Below are positions 45,563 to 55,198 of a DNA stretch of 64,000 bases, piece after piece. Location: assembly GCA_011503125.2 (NCBI GenBank), contig WWBZ02000022.1:4092001-4156000 (forward strand), in the 5' to 3' direction. The stretch comes from Botryosphaeria dothidea. Lineage: Eukaryota > Ascomycota > Dothideomycetes > Botryosphaeriales > Botryosphaeriaceae. Under the pieces are notes generated by a model. It was not told where the DNA came from, ran no database searches, and saw only the letters and a list, made by a program, of their open reading frames with translations. Position 1 is the first letter of the stretch. Each line of letters starts with the position of its first letter. A program made the position numbers and the translations under genes.

Positions 45563-47241
45563 TCACAACTTCTTGTCCAACCTCTTCAAAAACTTACTCA
45601 CCCCCTTCTCCACGCGATCCACCCGCTGCTCGAACTTCCCCGGCCCCGGCGCCCCCGGCCCCGGCTGCCCCGGCGCCTTGTGATGCCCATGCACGCTGGC
45701 CTCCTGCTCCGTCGGCCTATACAGCTGCCCGTGCACCGCATACATCTCGCCCTGGCCCTGCGGCTGGCTCGTCGGCTGGCCGTACGAGTACTGCGAGTAG
45801 CCACCGGGCGGCATGCCTGGCGACGGCGCGTAGGCGGGCGACTGCAGCGGCGTCGAGAAGGTCTGGTGGTGGTGGCCGGGCGTGCCGGGCGGCGCAAGGC
45901 CGGGCGACTGCACGGGCGCGAAGCCGGGCGACTGCACGGGCGCGTAGCCGGGTGACTGGGGGTAGTTGGCGTATTGGGGTTGTGGGGGTTGCTGCTGCTG
46001 GGACGGGTTGTAGCCGGGGTAGCCGGCGGGCATGGTGGATTGGCGCTGGAAGCTGGGGTGGGTGGGCGTCGGCGTCTGGCCGTAGCCGGGCGTGGTGGGG
46101 TTGGGAGGGGGGGGCGCGAAGGACTGGCCGTACGGAGGGGTGCCGTTGGCGCTCTGCTGCGGCGGAGGAGGCGGGAATGAGCCCGTGGTTTGGGCGCGCT
46201 GGATTTGAGCGGGAGTGGGGCCAAGAGTCGGAGGGGGCGGGAACGATCCTGGAGTTGAGGACGGAGGGCCCGGCATGTAGGGTTGGTGCTGCTGGTAAGA
46301 GTTGTGGTGCTGCATGCCGTACTGCGCACCCTCTTCGTGGACGGCAGCAGCAGCCAGACCTGTACCCGTCTCGGCGTCCGGAGGAGGTGGAGTCTTTTCC
46401 CTGTGAGAAATGGGCTCAGGAGCGGCGGGGGCTGCCGGATTGTATGCCATCGGAGCGTATGATGCAGGCTCGGCCTGAGGAGGCTCTCCTATAGACGTCG
46501 CAGGCATGGTGGGAGGTCCAGGAAAGGACTGGGTGGTGCTGACGCTGGTGCTGCGGTATTGCTGAGGGTTTGTGACGGCCATCTGCTCCAGCTTCTTGAC
46601 GACGGGACTCATGGAGTCGGCCGAGTGTTCGGAGTGGCGGGACTTGTGCGACGGAGCGTCCAAGATTCTCAACTGATGGGGTTGCAGGATTTGTTGTAGC
46701 GAGTTCACCAGCGTGTTCGCGTCGTTCTCCGTCCACATGTAGAGGTCGAGGGTGTGCAGCTTGAACATATATTTGCCTTCGTTGCGCTGATCGGGGGCGG
46801 GGAGGTGCCATTGCGAGTAGTCCTGCTGAGGTGAGCCGGGGGTGCTCCCCGCATTCGAGGGATCGACGGTTATGGTGAACAGGTTCGGCTGCTTATGCGT
46901 GCGATTGACCTGGACCGTGTCGAGATCTGACGGCAGCAGGAATCAGCGGCAAGACGGGCAAGGGTGAGACTTGAGCACTCACAGCCCGTGAAGGCATCTT
47001 GGTCCGGGGTGCCGGCATAATTGGCGATCTCGACGCGGCCACGGTGCTCGTTGGGATTGTAGTAGAGGTATACGTAGGAACCCTTGTCGAAGCGGTGGTG
47101 GGCAGGCTTCGCGGTCGGGTGGCTGAAGTAATAGTGGACGTCGGCGAAGCTATGGGGCGTCAGACTGGGCGTCGAGGGCGCTCTGAGCGGCACGGGGACT
47201 CACAGCGTGCACAGAGGCGCCTCGCCTGGTTGCTGTGGCAT
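45563..47241 (-). CDS. Conserved protein with PH-like N-terminal domain and long Pro/Gln-rich tail
   Basis: Exons 47204-47241, 46983-47149 and 45563-46926 encode 522 residues. The first ~170 residues form a compact beta-rich region: LFADVHYYFSHPTAKPAHHR, GSYVYLYYNPNEHRGRVEIA, YLDTVQVNRTHKQPNLFTI and KYMFKLHTLDLYMW. It ends in a helix NDANTLVNSLQQIL. This order (strands, then a terminal helix) suggests a PH/EVH1-like fold, by inspection only. The rest is Pro/Gly/Gln/Tyr-rich, with short repeats such as SPGYAPVQSPGFAPVQSPG and an extreme basic helix VEKGVSKFLKRLDKKL. I cannot name it. Both introns (54 and 56 bp) keep frame. It shares a 544-bp divergent promoter with mitochondrial uS8. Confidence 0.8.
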
Positions 47242-47785
47242 GATTGACGGGCAGGGTGTCAGGTTGGGTGCAAGCGGCCGGCGCTGGAGGGGAAAAAGAA
47301 AGCAAGCTGAAGCTGAAGATATACAGGCGAAGAGGGAAGGAAGCCGACACAGACTCCGGAGCTTGCAGGCGGGAGAGTCAGCGCGTGGGGAGCGGGCATT
47401 TTGTACGACGCTATTCTTGGAGCTGCGAGGGTCTCGTCGTTTCATGGTCCCAGCTGTCCAGCAAGGCGCCTACGCGGCCAATCACGCGGCCCCGCCGCCC
47501 TGGAGCCGCCGATCCGCAGGCGGTGACGCCGAGCAGCTCCTCCGAATTTTTGGCCCATCAACGCTATCCAGACCTCACCAAACCGGCCTCGCTCCCCCCC
47601 CCCATCGCCAATTGCCAGCGCCAATTGCTCACCGACAACTTCGACGCCGCGGGTCAAAGCTCCGCCCCCTCTGCCGCCACCACACCGCCGCCGCGCCGCC
47701 CTGCCCGGGCCTCCTCCATCGCGACCCGAACCACACCACCACCCCGTCGTCGTCGCGCGCGCGTGGCCCGCGACCCATCTCCGCC
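47242..47785. other. Divergent promoter region
   Basis: Lies between the PH-like gene (minus) and the mitochondrial uS8 gene (plus). The uS8 frame happens to stay open through this region, but the sequence lacks protein character. Confidence 0.5.
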
Positions 47786-48361
47786 ATGTCGCTCGTCAAC
47801 CTCGCCCACGTCTGCTCGCACCTGCAGAACGCGTCCAAGGCGCGCCTGGGCCTGACCTCGGTCCCGCTCACGAAGCTGCACCTGACGCTCGCGCTCGGCC
47901 TGCAGAAGCAGGGCTTCATCTCGTCCGTCTCGCCGGGCGGCCCGACACCACCGCCCACCTTCGCCCTGCGCGAACCCCCGGCGGGCGGCCCTTCCGCCGA
48001 GCAGCTCGAGCGGGAGCCCTGGGCGGCGTATCCCGCGCCGGGGGTTGGCGACGCCGCCGAAGACGCCCAGGCACAAACCATCCCGACGAACAAGGCGCTG
48101 CAACGGTTATGGCTGGGCCTGAAATACTGGAACAACGAGCCCGTCCTGAACAAAATGACGCTGATCAGCAAGCCGACCAAGAGGATATGGCTGAACTCCA
48201 ACGACCTGGGCATCATCGTGAGGGGGCAGGAGGCTGGTCAGGTTAAGGGCCTGACAAGACCGGGCGAGTGTTTGTTCGTGACCACTCATAGGGGAGTCCT
48301 CGAGGCACGAGAGTGTGTGGAGAAGAAGCTGGGAGGAATGATTCTGTGCAGAGTGCTATAA
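47786..48361 (+). CDS. Mitochondrial small-subunit ribosomal protein uS8m
   Basis: Intronless, 191 residues; component of the mitochondrial 37S/small ribosomal subunit. The start MSLVNLAHVCSHLQNASKAR is the family N-terminus, where LAHVCSHLQNA corresponds to the helix that begins bacterial S8. A fungal-specific insertion rich in proline and glycine (about residues 50-95) separates it from LWLGLKYWNNEPVLNKMTLI. The conserved C-terminal RNA-binding part reads GECLFVTTHRGVLEARECVE and ends GGMILCRVL. The ATG at 47786 fits the family start, although the frame is open further upstream. Confidence 0.93.
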   Translation: MSLVNLAHVCSHLQNASKARLGLTSVPLTKLHLTLALGLQKQGFISSVSPGGPTPPPTFALREPPAGGPSAEQLEREPWAAYPAPGVGDAAEDAQAQTIPTNKALQRLWLGLKYWNNEPVLNKMTLISKPTKRIWLNSNDLGIIVRGQEAGQVKGLTRPGECLFVTTHRGVLEARECVEKKLGGMILCRVL

Positions 48362-48811
48362 GGAATAGACCGGAGATTAGCAGATAGATATCTGGGTCCA
48401 AGAAGATGGCAGCAGGGATGTAAAATACGGCTGGGGAACTGCATGCGTACGGCGCGCATCTGGGATTGGGATTTGTAATTCTACGTAAAGTTGAAACAGT
48501 GGAGCATCATGAATCAGCTCCATATCCACACTCAAACCAGATTACCGCTACCCGCGCAGGTTGTGTATTTTGCCAGTATCATTCTATCTGGACGATTTCA
48601 AGGCACTTCATGCCCGAATTGCTAGGTGAGGACAGCTCTTCACCATTGTAGTCGTATTGATCAGTTAGCAATATGTACTAGCCATTGATTGGTGCTCTTC
48701 TCGAATTACTGCTAACCCATCAATCGATCGAGTCTCAGCCAGCTCGAAAGCAACTGTCGTAAGCCCATCACCCTATCTTTCTCTAATGCATATCTCGTAA
48801 AACATGTCAAC
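48362..48811. other. Convergent 3' flanks
   Basis: Lies between the uS8m gene (plus) and the NBS1 gene (minus). Nothing was recognised. Confidence 0.5.
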
Positions 48812-51658
48812 CTACCTCCTCCTTCGCCTAAACTTCAGCTCATCCCCGCTCCCTCCACTCTCCCCACTGTCTCCACCCAACCCCCTTCCCAACTTCGCCG
48901 GCGGCGCCTCCTTACCTTTCCTCTTCTTCTTTGTCGGAGGCTCCGCAGGTGGCGGAGCCATTGCACCTCTCTTACCCCTTGTTGCCGTCGTAGTGGCAGT
49001 CGTACTACTAGTCGCACTCGCCCTACTGCCCGGCCGCTGGTGTTGGGTCGCTCCATCACCCTGCAACGTCTGACTGCTCGGCGCCGGGCTAGGGCGAGAT
49101 CTACGAGCAGTCCCACCACCGGCAACGCTCACGCTGGCTCTGCTCCTGGTAGAAGATGCGGTTCCGGGTCTGAAGGAGGAGGAGGCGGCGGTCTCCCTGG
49201 TCATCGCGGCGATGGCCTCACTGCGGGGCTGGCCAGCGATCTCCTCCGGGTCGAAGTCCTGCATCTCGGCGTCGTCTTCGGGGTGGAGGGCGATGGCCTT
49301 GGCAGGTCCGCCTCGAATATCATTGCTGCGCTGCTGTTGTAGGGAGTTCCGAGCCATTTGACGGCCGGTGCGCCTGAAGGAGCCGTCGTCGAGGTCGGAG
49401 TCCGCATCGCGGGCTTTCCTTTCGGCTCGTCTTTGTGCACGTCTTGCATTGTCTCTCTTTCGCCAATTGTCCAGTATGCTATCCTCGGGGAAAGGGCGTT
49501 CGTTGTCGACGAAGAATTCATCATCTATGTTGTAATCGATGTGCTTGACTTCCTGCAGGGTGACAATGACTTTGCGGCCGCGGAGAGGTGCCTGTGATTC
49601 GCCGTCAATCTCACCGGGCCTCCTCTTACGGAACTTCTTGAAGTTCTTGCGGCCGTTCCACTCGGGCTTCCAGCGTTCCTCCTCGCCATTTTCTCCTTCC
49701 GCGTTGTCTGGTACATTACTCCGCGGACGGATCTCCATTACCTCGACCTTTGCGAGCTTCTTCATCTCCTCAAGATCCATACCTTCCAAGGCTTCCTTCA
49801 GAGACTCCTCATCCAATCTGCGCTCCTCTTCCGCTTTATCACGGCGTTCCCTCGCTACCTGAAGCACATCGATATCTTTCTCCTGTTTTGCTTTACGCAC
49901 GTCTGAAGGTAGGACCAGCGAAGTCTTTTTTGGTTTTCGGGGAGAGTCTTGCACTTCCGCAATATCTTCCATGGCTGGATCCTGCAGCTGTTGCTCTACC
50001 TTTCGCCTTTTCATGGCGCTCGCAGCAGGAAACAGCTTGCTGTCCTCATCGTCTGAGATCTCGATAGCTTGTTGCTGTCTCTTCGTTCCTCTGGTCACTC
50101 TAGCCTGAGACTGCGATGCCGCAGGAAGATGTGACTGCGCCATTGATGCTTGGGTGGGCTCAGCCTGGCTGACTGCTGTATCTTGCATCTTCCCGTCATC
50201 ATCCGCGATGTACTTGGGGAGCTCTTCGGGCTTGAAGTCATCGAAGCCCTTGAATCTTGACGCTGTCAGTGCGCGGCGGAATCCTTTACGCGTAGTCTTT
50301 GGTACGGGAGGTTCTGAAGACGGAGGGGCTTCGTGTGCAGTTGAGGGAGGTGGCATCTGCGATTCGGCCACTTGTGTGTACTCTTCTCTGGAAGGCATTA
50401 CAGATGTTTGAGACGGGTCCACTGGGCAAGATTAGCAGAAGCTTACCGGTGAAGATTAATACAACGTACCTGGTGTATAAGGAGGTGGCGGCGGAATGCT
50501 GCTGGAAATTGCTTCTTCTTCCTGCAGCGGTTGCCGCAGTGGTGACGCGTCGGCGGTGATGATAGTATCTAAGAACTCGTTTTGGTTGATGCTCCTCTGT
50601 CCCAGTCCCAGATCAACCGTGTTGTAAAACCTTTGCCACCATTCGTCTTTCTTCCCACGTGGCTCAGTTAGTCGCACGACCACCACTCCTTTGCCTTCAC
50701 TGCCATCCTCAAATTCCCCCATGTCTTTCTCGCCCGCAACGTTTTTGACATATCTGATGAAGCCTTCGGTATTATCAGAGCCAGCTTCTAGCTCTCGAAG
50801 CAATGCCTTTCCATTCCCCTGGGTGACCACCGGGGCCAGCTGGTCGAACTGATTACTGTCGCTGAAGACGAAAGTGTATCCCGCGAACACGGCCTCCCTC
50901 TTAGGATTCGGCGCAAGCATTTCTGGGGGACGTGGCACCGGCTCAGTGCCGACAGGCGGCACAAATTCCATCTCCAACGGCCAATTGCCATCGAAGTCCT
51001 CCTCCAGCGGCGCCCTCGGCACCTCTTCGTTCCCCTCCGCATCAACGACCGCATCCAGCTTCTTCGCCTTGCTTTCCAGCGCCTCCAGGAACGTCTCCGA
51101 CACCATGAACCTGCCCTCGATCAGCGCCTGCAGCGTCCTCGGCGTGTTTCTCTTCACCGAAACCACATGCGTCGTCTGGCCCGGCACGTATTGCGGCACG
51201 ACCTTGATATCGAACGGCTCCAAGCGCTTCTGCAACAGCGCTATCGGATCTCCCTTCTTCTTGCCCAAGCCGCTCGGCGTGACGACGACGGGGTGCCACT
51301 CGAGGCGCCAGGCGACATCCCACTTGCCGAGCCGGATCTCGTGCACGCTCTTCGTGTCGCCGCGCCCGCCGATGACGCGCTCCGAGTTGTTAAAACTCTC
51401 CCCATCCAGCATCGTCCCGAACTTGCTCTCGTCGCGCAGCGCGACCTCCGTCCGCCATTCCGGCTGCGCGGCGGTGCCCGGCGCGACGTCGCGGACCTCG
51501 ATGATAAGGTGCTTGCGCGAGATGGTCTTGACGTCTTCGATGTAGAAGGTGAAGGTGGACTTGTCGCGGCGCGTGCGGCCTAGCAGGTGCGAGGTGCCGG
51601 GGCGCAGCCAGAAGCGCTTGCCGTGGGTGAGCTCGCCGGTGTGCGTGAGGAGCCACAT
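48812..51658 (-). CDS. NBS1: Nibrin/NBS1 homologue (MRN complex, DNA double-strand break repair)
   Basis: Nuclear partner of Mre11-Rad50 that recruits the complex and ATM/Tel1 to breaks. Exons 50470-51658 and 48812-50421 (48-bp intron) encode 932 residues. The protein begins directly with an FHA domain (RFWLRPGTSHLLGRTRRD, then ISRKHLIIEV), as in human NBS1. Tandem BRCT-like segments follow (about residues 115-330). The C-terminal half is charged and probably disordered, with SQ/TQ sites. It contains KNFKKFRK (about residues 655-662), which matches the Mre11-binding motif of nibrin, and DDEFFVDNE further on. The tail is rich in Ser/Thr and basic residues and ends FRRRRR. The start ATG precedes the FHA domain by only a few residues, typical for the family. 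Confidence 0.9.
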
Positions 51659-52054
51659 CTACGCGGTGGTTGTGAGAGGAGCCGGGCGAGCGTGCGGTCA
51701 GGTATGCATCGATATGCGCGCGCGATTGAGAGCGAGGCTTCTGGGCCCGAAGTCGTGAGAGGGTGTGGCCGTTTCTTGTCGCGAAGGTTGTCGAGGGTGC
51801 GCGGGGAGAACGCGCGCGAAACGGCGAGGCAAGAGCTCAGAGCTCCAGGCAGAAGAGACACGCGACAAGGATGCGCGGTCACGGGATCTTAATAATGCTT
51901 CCATTTCGAGTGGCCGCTCAAGTCCAATCACACCAGGTCTATTGCCACTTATTCTGTATCTCTTTGCACTTCCTCTCCTGGAAAGTTTAAGATGTAATCT
52001 GTCCGTCTATCGCACTGGGTATCAATAGAAGTAAAAGACACATATCCCCCTCCT
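51659..52054. other. NBS1 promoter / 3' flank of cytochrome b5-domain gene
   Basis: 396 bp between two minus-strand genes. Nothing else was recognised. Confidence 0.5.
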
Positions 52055-53242
52055 CTAGTCCATGTCGTCTAAACTGCTCTGCCCCTCTGCCTCCGCTGCA
52101 CTATATTCCGGCACCAAAATCCCGACCACACACTCGCTCAACATGTTATCCCAATTCACCCACGGATGCACCTCGTTGAACAGCTTCTCCCCGTCCTTCC
52201 CCGCCGCGCGCCGCAGCTCGCCCTCGCCGCCGGGATGATACGGCAGGTACGGCGTGATGTTGTACACCTTGCCCTGGTACGCGCTCCACGCGGGCATCGC
52301 CTCGCCCGTCTGGCGGTTCTTGCGGCCGTTGTGCAGCTTCAGCACCGACGGCGTCACGCGCTGCAGGCCGCCCACGCCCGACAGGTTCGAGCCCGACTTG
52401 ACCAGCGCCGCCCAGTCCAGCGGCGAGTGGCCCGGCGTCAGCGACACCTTGGCCCGCGGGTTCGGCGTCTTGACCGGCGCCGCCATCGGCAGCCCCAGGC
52501 TGCCGGACGAGCTGCTCGCGCCGGGCGGCCCTCTGTTCGGCAGAGGATTGGGCGGGCCGCTGCGCAGGGAGCTCGCGGGCATGCGCGGCGGCGGCATTAG
52601 GCCGTTGGGCCGCTGTGCTTGTTGTTGTGATGCGGATGTGAGGCGTGGCGGCGGGGGCGGCATTGCTGCGGAGAGCGACGAAGAGGGCGGTTGCTGGTTC
52701 GGAAGCGGCTTCAGCTTTGGTGGAGCTCTGGCGGGAGCAGGGCCTGATGCGCGCTGGGCGGAGTTGAGAGCGGGAAACGATGGCGGAGGAAGGTTATCTT
52801 CCTCATCATCGTCATGGTCGTCCGAGGAGGCGACCGAGAAGGTCGGAACAGCGGGGAAAGCGGAGGCTTTGGGAGTTGTCTGCGGCGACTCGGATTCGGA
52901 GGGAGTCTCATCCAAGCGCGGGACTTGTATGCTAACGGGTGGCTTGCGCTCGTCTGCCTTTGCTGAAGACTGGGGTTTCTCTGTAGATTCTGAGGGAGTC
53001 GCGGTTGGCGCTGTGGATTTCGCTTCATCGGCAGCTCTCTCGTCATCGGATTTGGGCGGAGGAGCGAGCCCCCTTTGACTCCAGTCTCTGAAGAACCGCA
53101 GCCATGTCTGTGGCGGGTGGTTGTACAGCAAAAAAGTGGCAGATATAAGGAGGGCGGAGATTCCAAGAAGCATGTCGCGGGGCGGGGTTTGTGAGGAGTA
53201 GCTTTGTGTTGATCGGAGGCAGATTGTGGAAAGGCGGCTCAT
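52055..53242 (-). CDS. Membrane-anchored cytochrome b5-domain protein (Irc21-like)
   Basis: Uninterrupted frame of 395 residues from the ATG at 53242; an upstream ATG at 53350 and a downstream one at 53173 are alternatives. A hydrophobic segment (MLLGISALLISATFLLYNHP) lies near the N-terminus and would anchor the protein. About 200 disordered Pro/Ser/Ala-rich residues follow. The C-terminal ~110 residues are a cytochrome b5 haem domain: MPAWSAYQGKVYNITPYLPY, the haem-ligand motif HPGG, and the second ligand in NEVHPWVNWDNML. The domain resembles yeast Irc21 and the b5 part of Cyb5R4. The partner reductase is unknown. Only 181 bp separate this start from the divergent mitochondrial-protein gene, which favours the shorter starts. 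Confidence 0.85.
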   Translation of the reverse strand: MSRLSTICLRSTQSYSSQTPPRDMLLGISALLISATFLLYNHPPQTWLRFFRDWSQRGLAPPPKSDDERAADEAKSTAPTATPSESTEKPQSSAKADERKPPVSIQVPRLDETPSESESPQTTPKASAFPAVPTFSVASSDDHDDDEEDNLPPPSFPALNSAQRASGPAPARAPPKLKPLPNQQPPSSSLSAAMPPPPPRLTSASQQQAQRPNGLMPPPRMPASSLRSGPPNPLPNRGPPGASSSSGSLGLPMAAPVKTPNPRAKVSLTPGHSPLDWAALVKSGSNLSGVGGLQRVTPSVLKLHNGRKNRQTGEAMPAWSAYQGKVYNITPYLPYHPGGEGELRRAAGKDGEKLFNEVHPWVNWDNMLSECVVGILVPEYSAAEAEGQSSLDDMD

Positions 53243-53423
53243 GATTTCATGCAAGGGTCTCTCTCTCCTCGCGCCGCCTGACTCGTGCACACAGCCCAGA
53301 GCACCAGCATCTTCGCCAACGTCGTCATCGAGTTCCGATCTCGCTGCCATCAGTCAAGCTTCCAATTGACTTCGCATCTGTCACACACAAAACCCGTGCT
53401 CTCCAGGTATCAGTCAATCCGCC
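53243..53423. promoter_or_regulatory. Compact bidirectional promoter
   Basis: Start codons of the b5-domain gene (minus) and the small mitochondrial protein gene (plus) are only about 180 bp apart, so both must use this stretch. If the b5-domain protein starts at 53173 the region is 250 bp. Confidence 0.55.
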
Positions 53424-53945
53424 ATGTCCTTCCGCGTGCTTTCGCGAACCTGTGCCAGGCAAACTCGTCAAGCCTTCGCTACAACTCTCCGCCCGCACAG
53501 CACACGAGCTAGCCTCTCAGCATCATTGAGGGCTGCTCCTTCATCGCGGGTGTCCTGCCGGCCAGCGAGCATTGTTAGCGAGCACGCTCGCTATTTCAGC
53601 AGCAAGAGTATCGCGGACGAAAAAATTGAGGAGATTCAAGAGCTGTAAGTCCCACCACACCGAAAGCTCTTTTGAGGAATGAAGTTGACACAGAACAGCT
53701 ACGCAACTGCGACGGATGAGTTCGAGATTGCTGCGGAGGAAACCGAAGGCAACACCGTCTACGCCGCCGACGATCGCGTAGCAGCAAGGGAGGCGCTCGA
53801 CAAGCTGAAGGAGGCATACAATGCTGTGGTTGAGGGACAGGACAGGGAAGTTGCTGAGGAGGTCAAAAGGCGGGTAGGACAAAGAATCAGGGAATTGGAC
53901 AATGCGGTCATTGCGATGGAGGAGGCCGCCTCGCATGGTGATTGA
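53424..53945 (+). CDS. Small mitochondrial protein, function unknown
   Basis: Exons 53424-53644 and 53699-53945 encode 155 residues. The first ~55 residues are rich in Arg, Ser and Ala without acids (MSFRVLSRTCARQTRQAF), a strong mitochondrial targeting sequence. Cleavage is likely near RYFSSKS. The mature part is a short acidic, helical protein (DEKIEEIQELYATATDEFEI, then VAAREALDKLKEAYNAVVEG) that may form a coiled coil. I recognise it as conserved-looking but cannot name it. The 54-bp intron joins EIQEL to YATAT in frame (CT/C TAC). Confidence 0.8.
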
Positions 53946-54169
53946 GATGGTCACAGAGGGGAAGCAGTATTCAAGGAAAACATGGAAGCGCTAGGTAATA
54001 CCTTTATGGAGACAGGTCGACTGTACCCTGGCGTGGTATTTGTACGCCTGCTACTATGCTCTTCATAGGGCTGTAAAGTTCGTTATGCACATATCTGTTC
54101 ATGTCTGCCCTTCCCATAGGGTCGTATGCGCTATCACAGTCCGTCCGTGTATCCGTCATAGCTCCTTGC

Positions 54170-54732
54170 TCAGAGCTCGTCCTTGCCTGGATGGATGTTG
54201 ACCAGCTCAGTCTCGAAGATCAGCACACTGTTGGCCGGGATGGCTAAAGCGAATCACAATTTGTTAGTCTATTGCATGTTTAAGACGAAGACTCTGAGTA
54301 CTTACGGCCAACGTTGCGCGAGCCATAGGCCCATTCGGGCTGGATGGTCAGCTTGCGCTTCTCGCCGACGCACATGTCGAGCAGGCCCTGATCCCAGCCC
54401 TTGATCACCATGCCATTTCCAACGGTAAATGTGAGCGGCTGGTTGCGCTTGTACGAGGCGTCGAACTCTGCGTTATTGAAGCATTGTTAGCTTGGTGCTA
54501 ACGTCCAAAGCGAGGAGAAAGTGGACGCGTTGGAGACTGGGAAGTCGTGAATCGGGCAAAACGCACCGCTGCCATCGGCCTCGAGAGTACCACGGTAGTG
54601 AACGTCGACCTTGTCGCCGCTCACGGTCTTGCGCGGGCAGTCGTCGACCTTTTCAACGACTTCGATGTCGAGAGGCTTCTCAAGGGCGAAAGCCAGCGGC
54701 AGGAGAGCGATCAGAGCGGTGAGAAAGCGCAT
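54170..54732 (-). CDS. FKBP-type peptidyl-prolyl isomerase of the ER (FKBP2)
   Basis: Prolyl cis-trans isomerase that assists folding in the ER lumen. Exons 54567-54732, 54306-54467 and 54170-54243 encode 133 residues. A signal peptide ([14 protein letters not shown]) is followed by the FKBP fold: [56 protein letters not shown] and a final strand [11 protein letters not shown]. The protein ends KDEL, the ER-retention signal. Residues lining the FK506/rapamycin pocket (Tyr in VHYRG, Phe in EFDAS, Trp in KGWDQ) are present. Introns of 99 and 62 bp keep frame. Length and architecture are normal for FKBP2/FPR2. Confidence 0.95.
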
Positions 54733-55198
54733 TGTGATAGCGATGATTCAGGTCGGAATGAATTGGGATGAGCTGAGGCGGAGGGCGACTTTGCGCTTGA
54801 GAGTTGTTGAATTGAGAGGGGGTTTTCTGGATTGCCGGGCGGGCCACGTTCCTGGTCTGGTGGTTCCTGAGCGTGCGACTGTCCACAGTGGGGCTTGCGG
54901 GGGCCGATCTCCGCCAGGTCGCGGCCGTCTCCACAGCGTGGCCCAGGGTCTATCGTTCTCACCCATTTCCTTTCATCGTTCACCTACGCTAATCACAGCA
55001 AGACCCGACTCAATTTTGACGGTCAATCGACTACACTGGCATACGAAATTGTAATGAGCGGGGAAAATACTCACTCAAGACTTCTATGGATGGCTGGGAA
55101 AGCGAGGATAAATACACATTGTTTGAATAAGGTGAAACGGCAACCCAGCGAGGTAAAGAAGAAGAAAGGTACTTCGTACCCATAGCCATGTGGACAAC
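54733..55198. other. FKBP2 promoter side
   Basis: 466 bp between two minus-strand loci. Nothing else was recognised. Confidence 0.5.

Noticed and set aside
45265..46494. 409-codon plus-strand frame opposite the PH-like gene
   Set aside because: Arg/Ala/Gly-rich shadow of the Pro/Gln-rich coding region.
47207..47785. In-frame upstream extension of mitochondrial uS8
   Set aside because: The family begins at MSLVNLAHVCSH; the upstream open stretch overlaps the divergent gene's first exon and is not protein-like.
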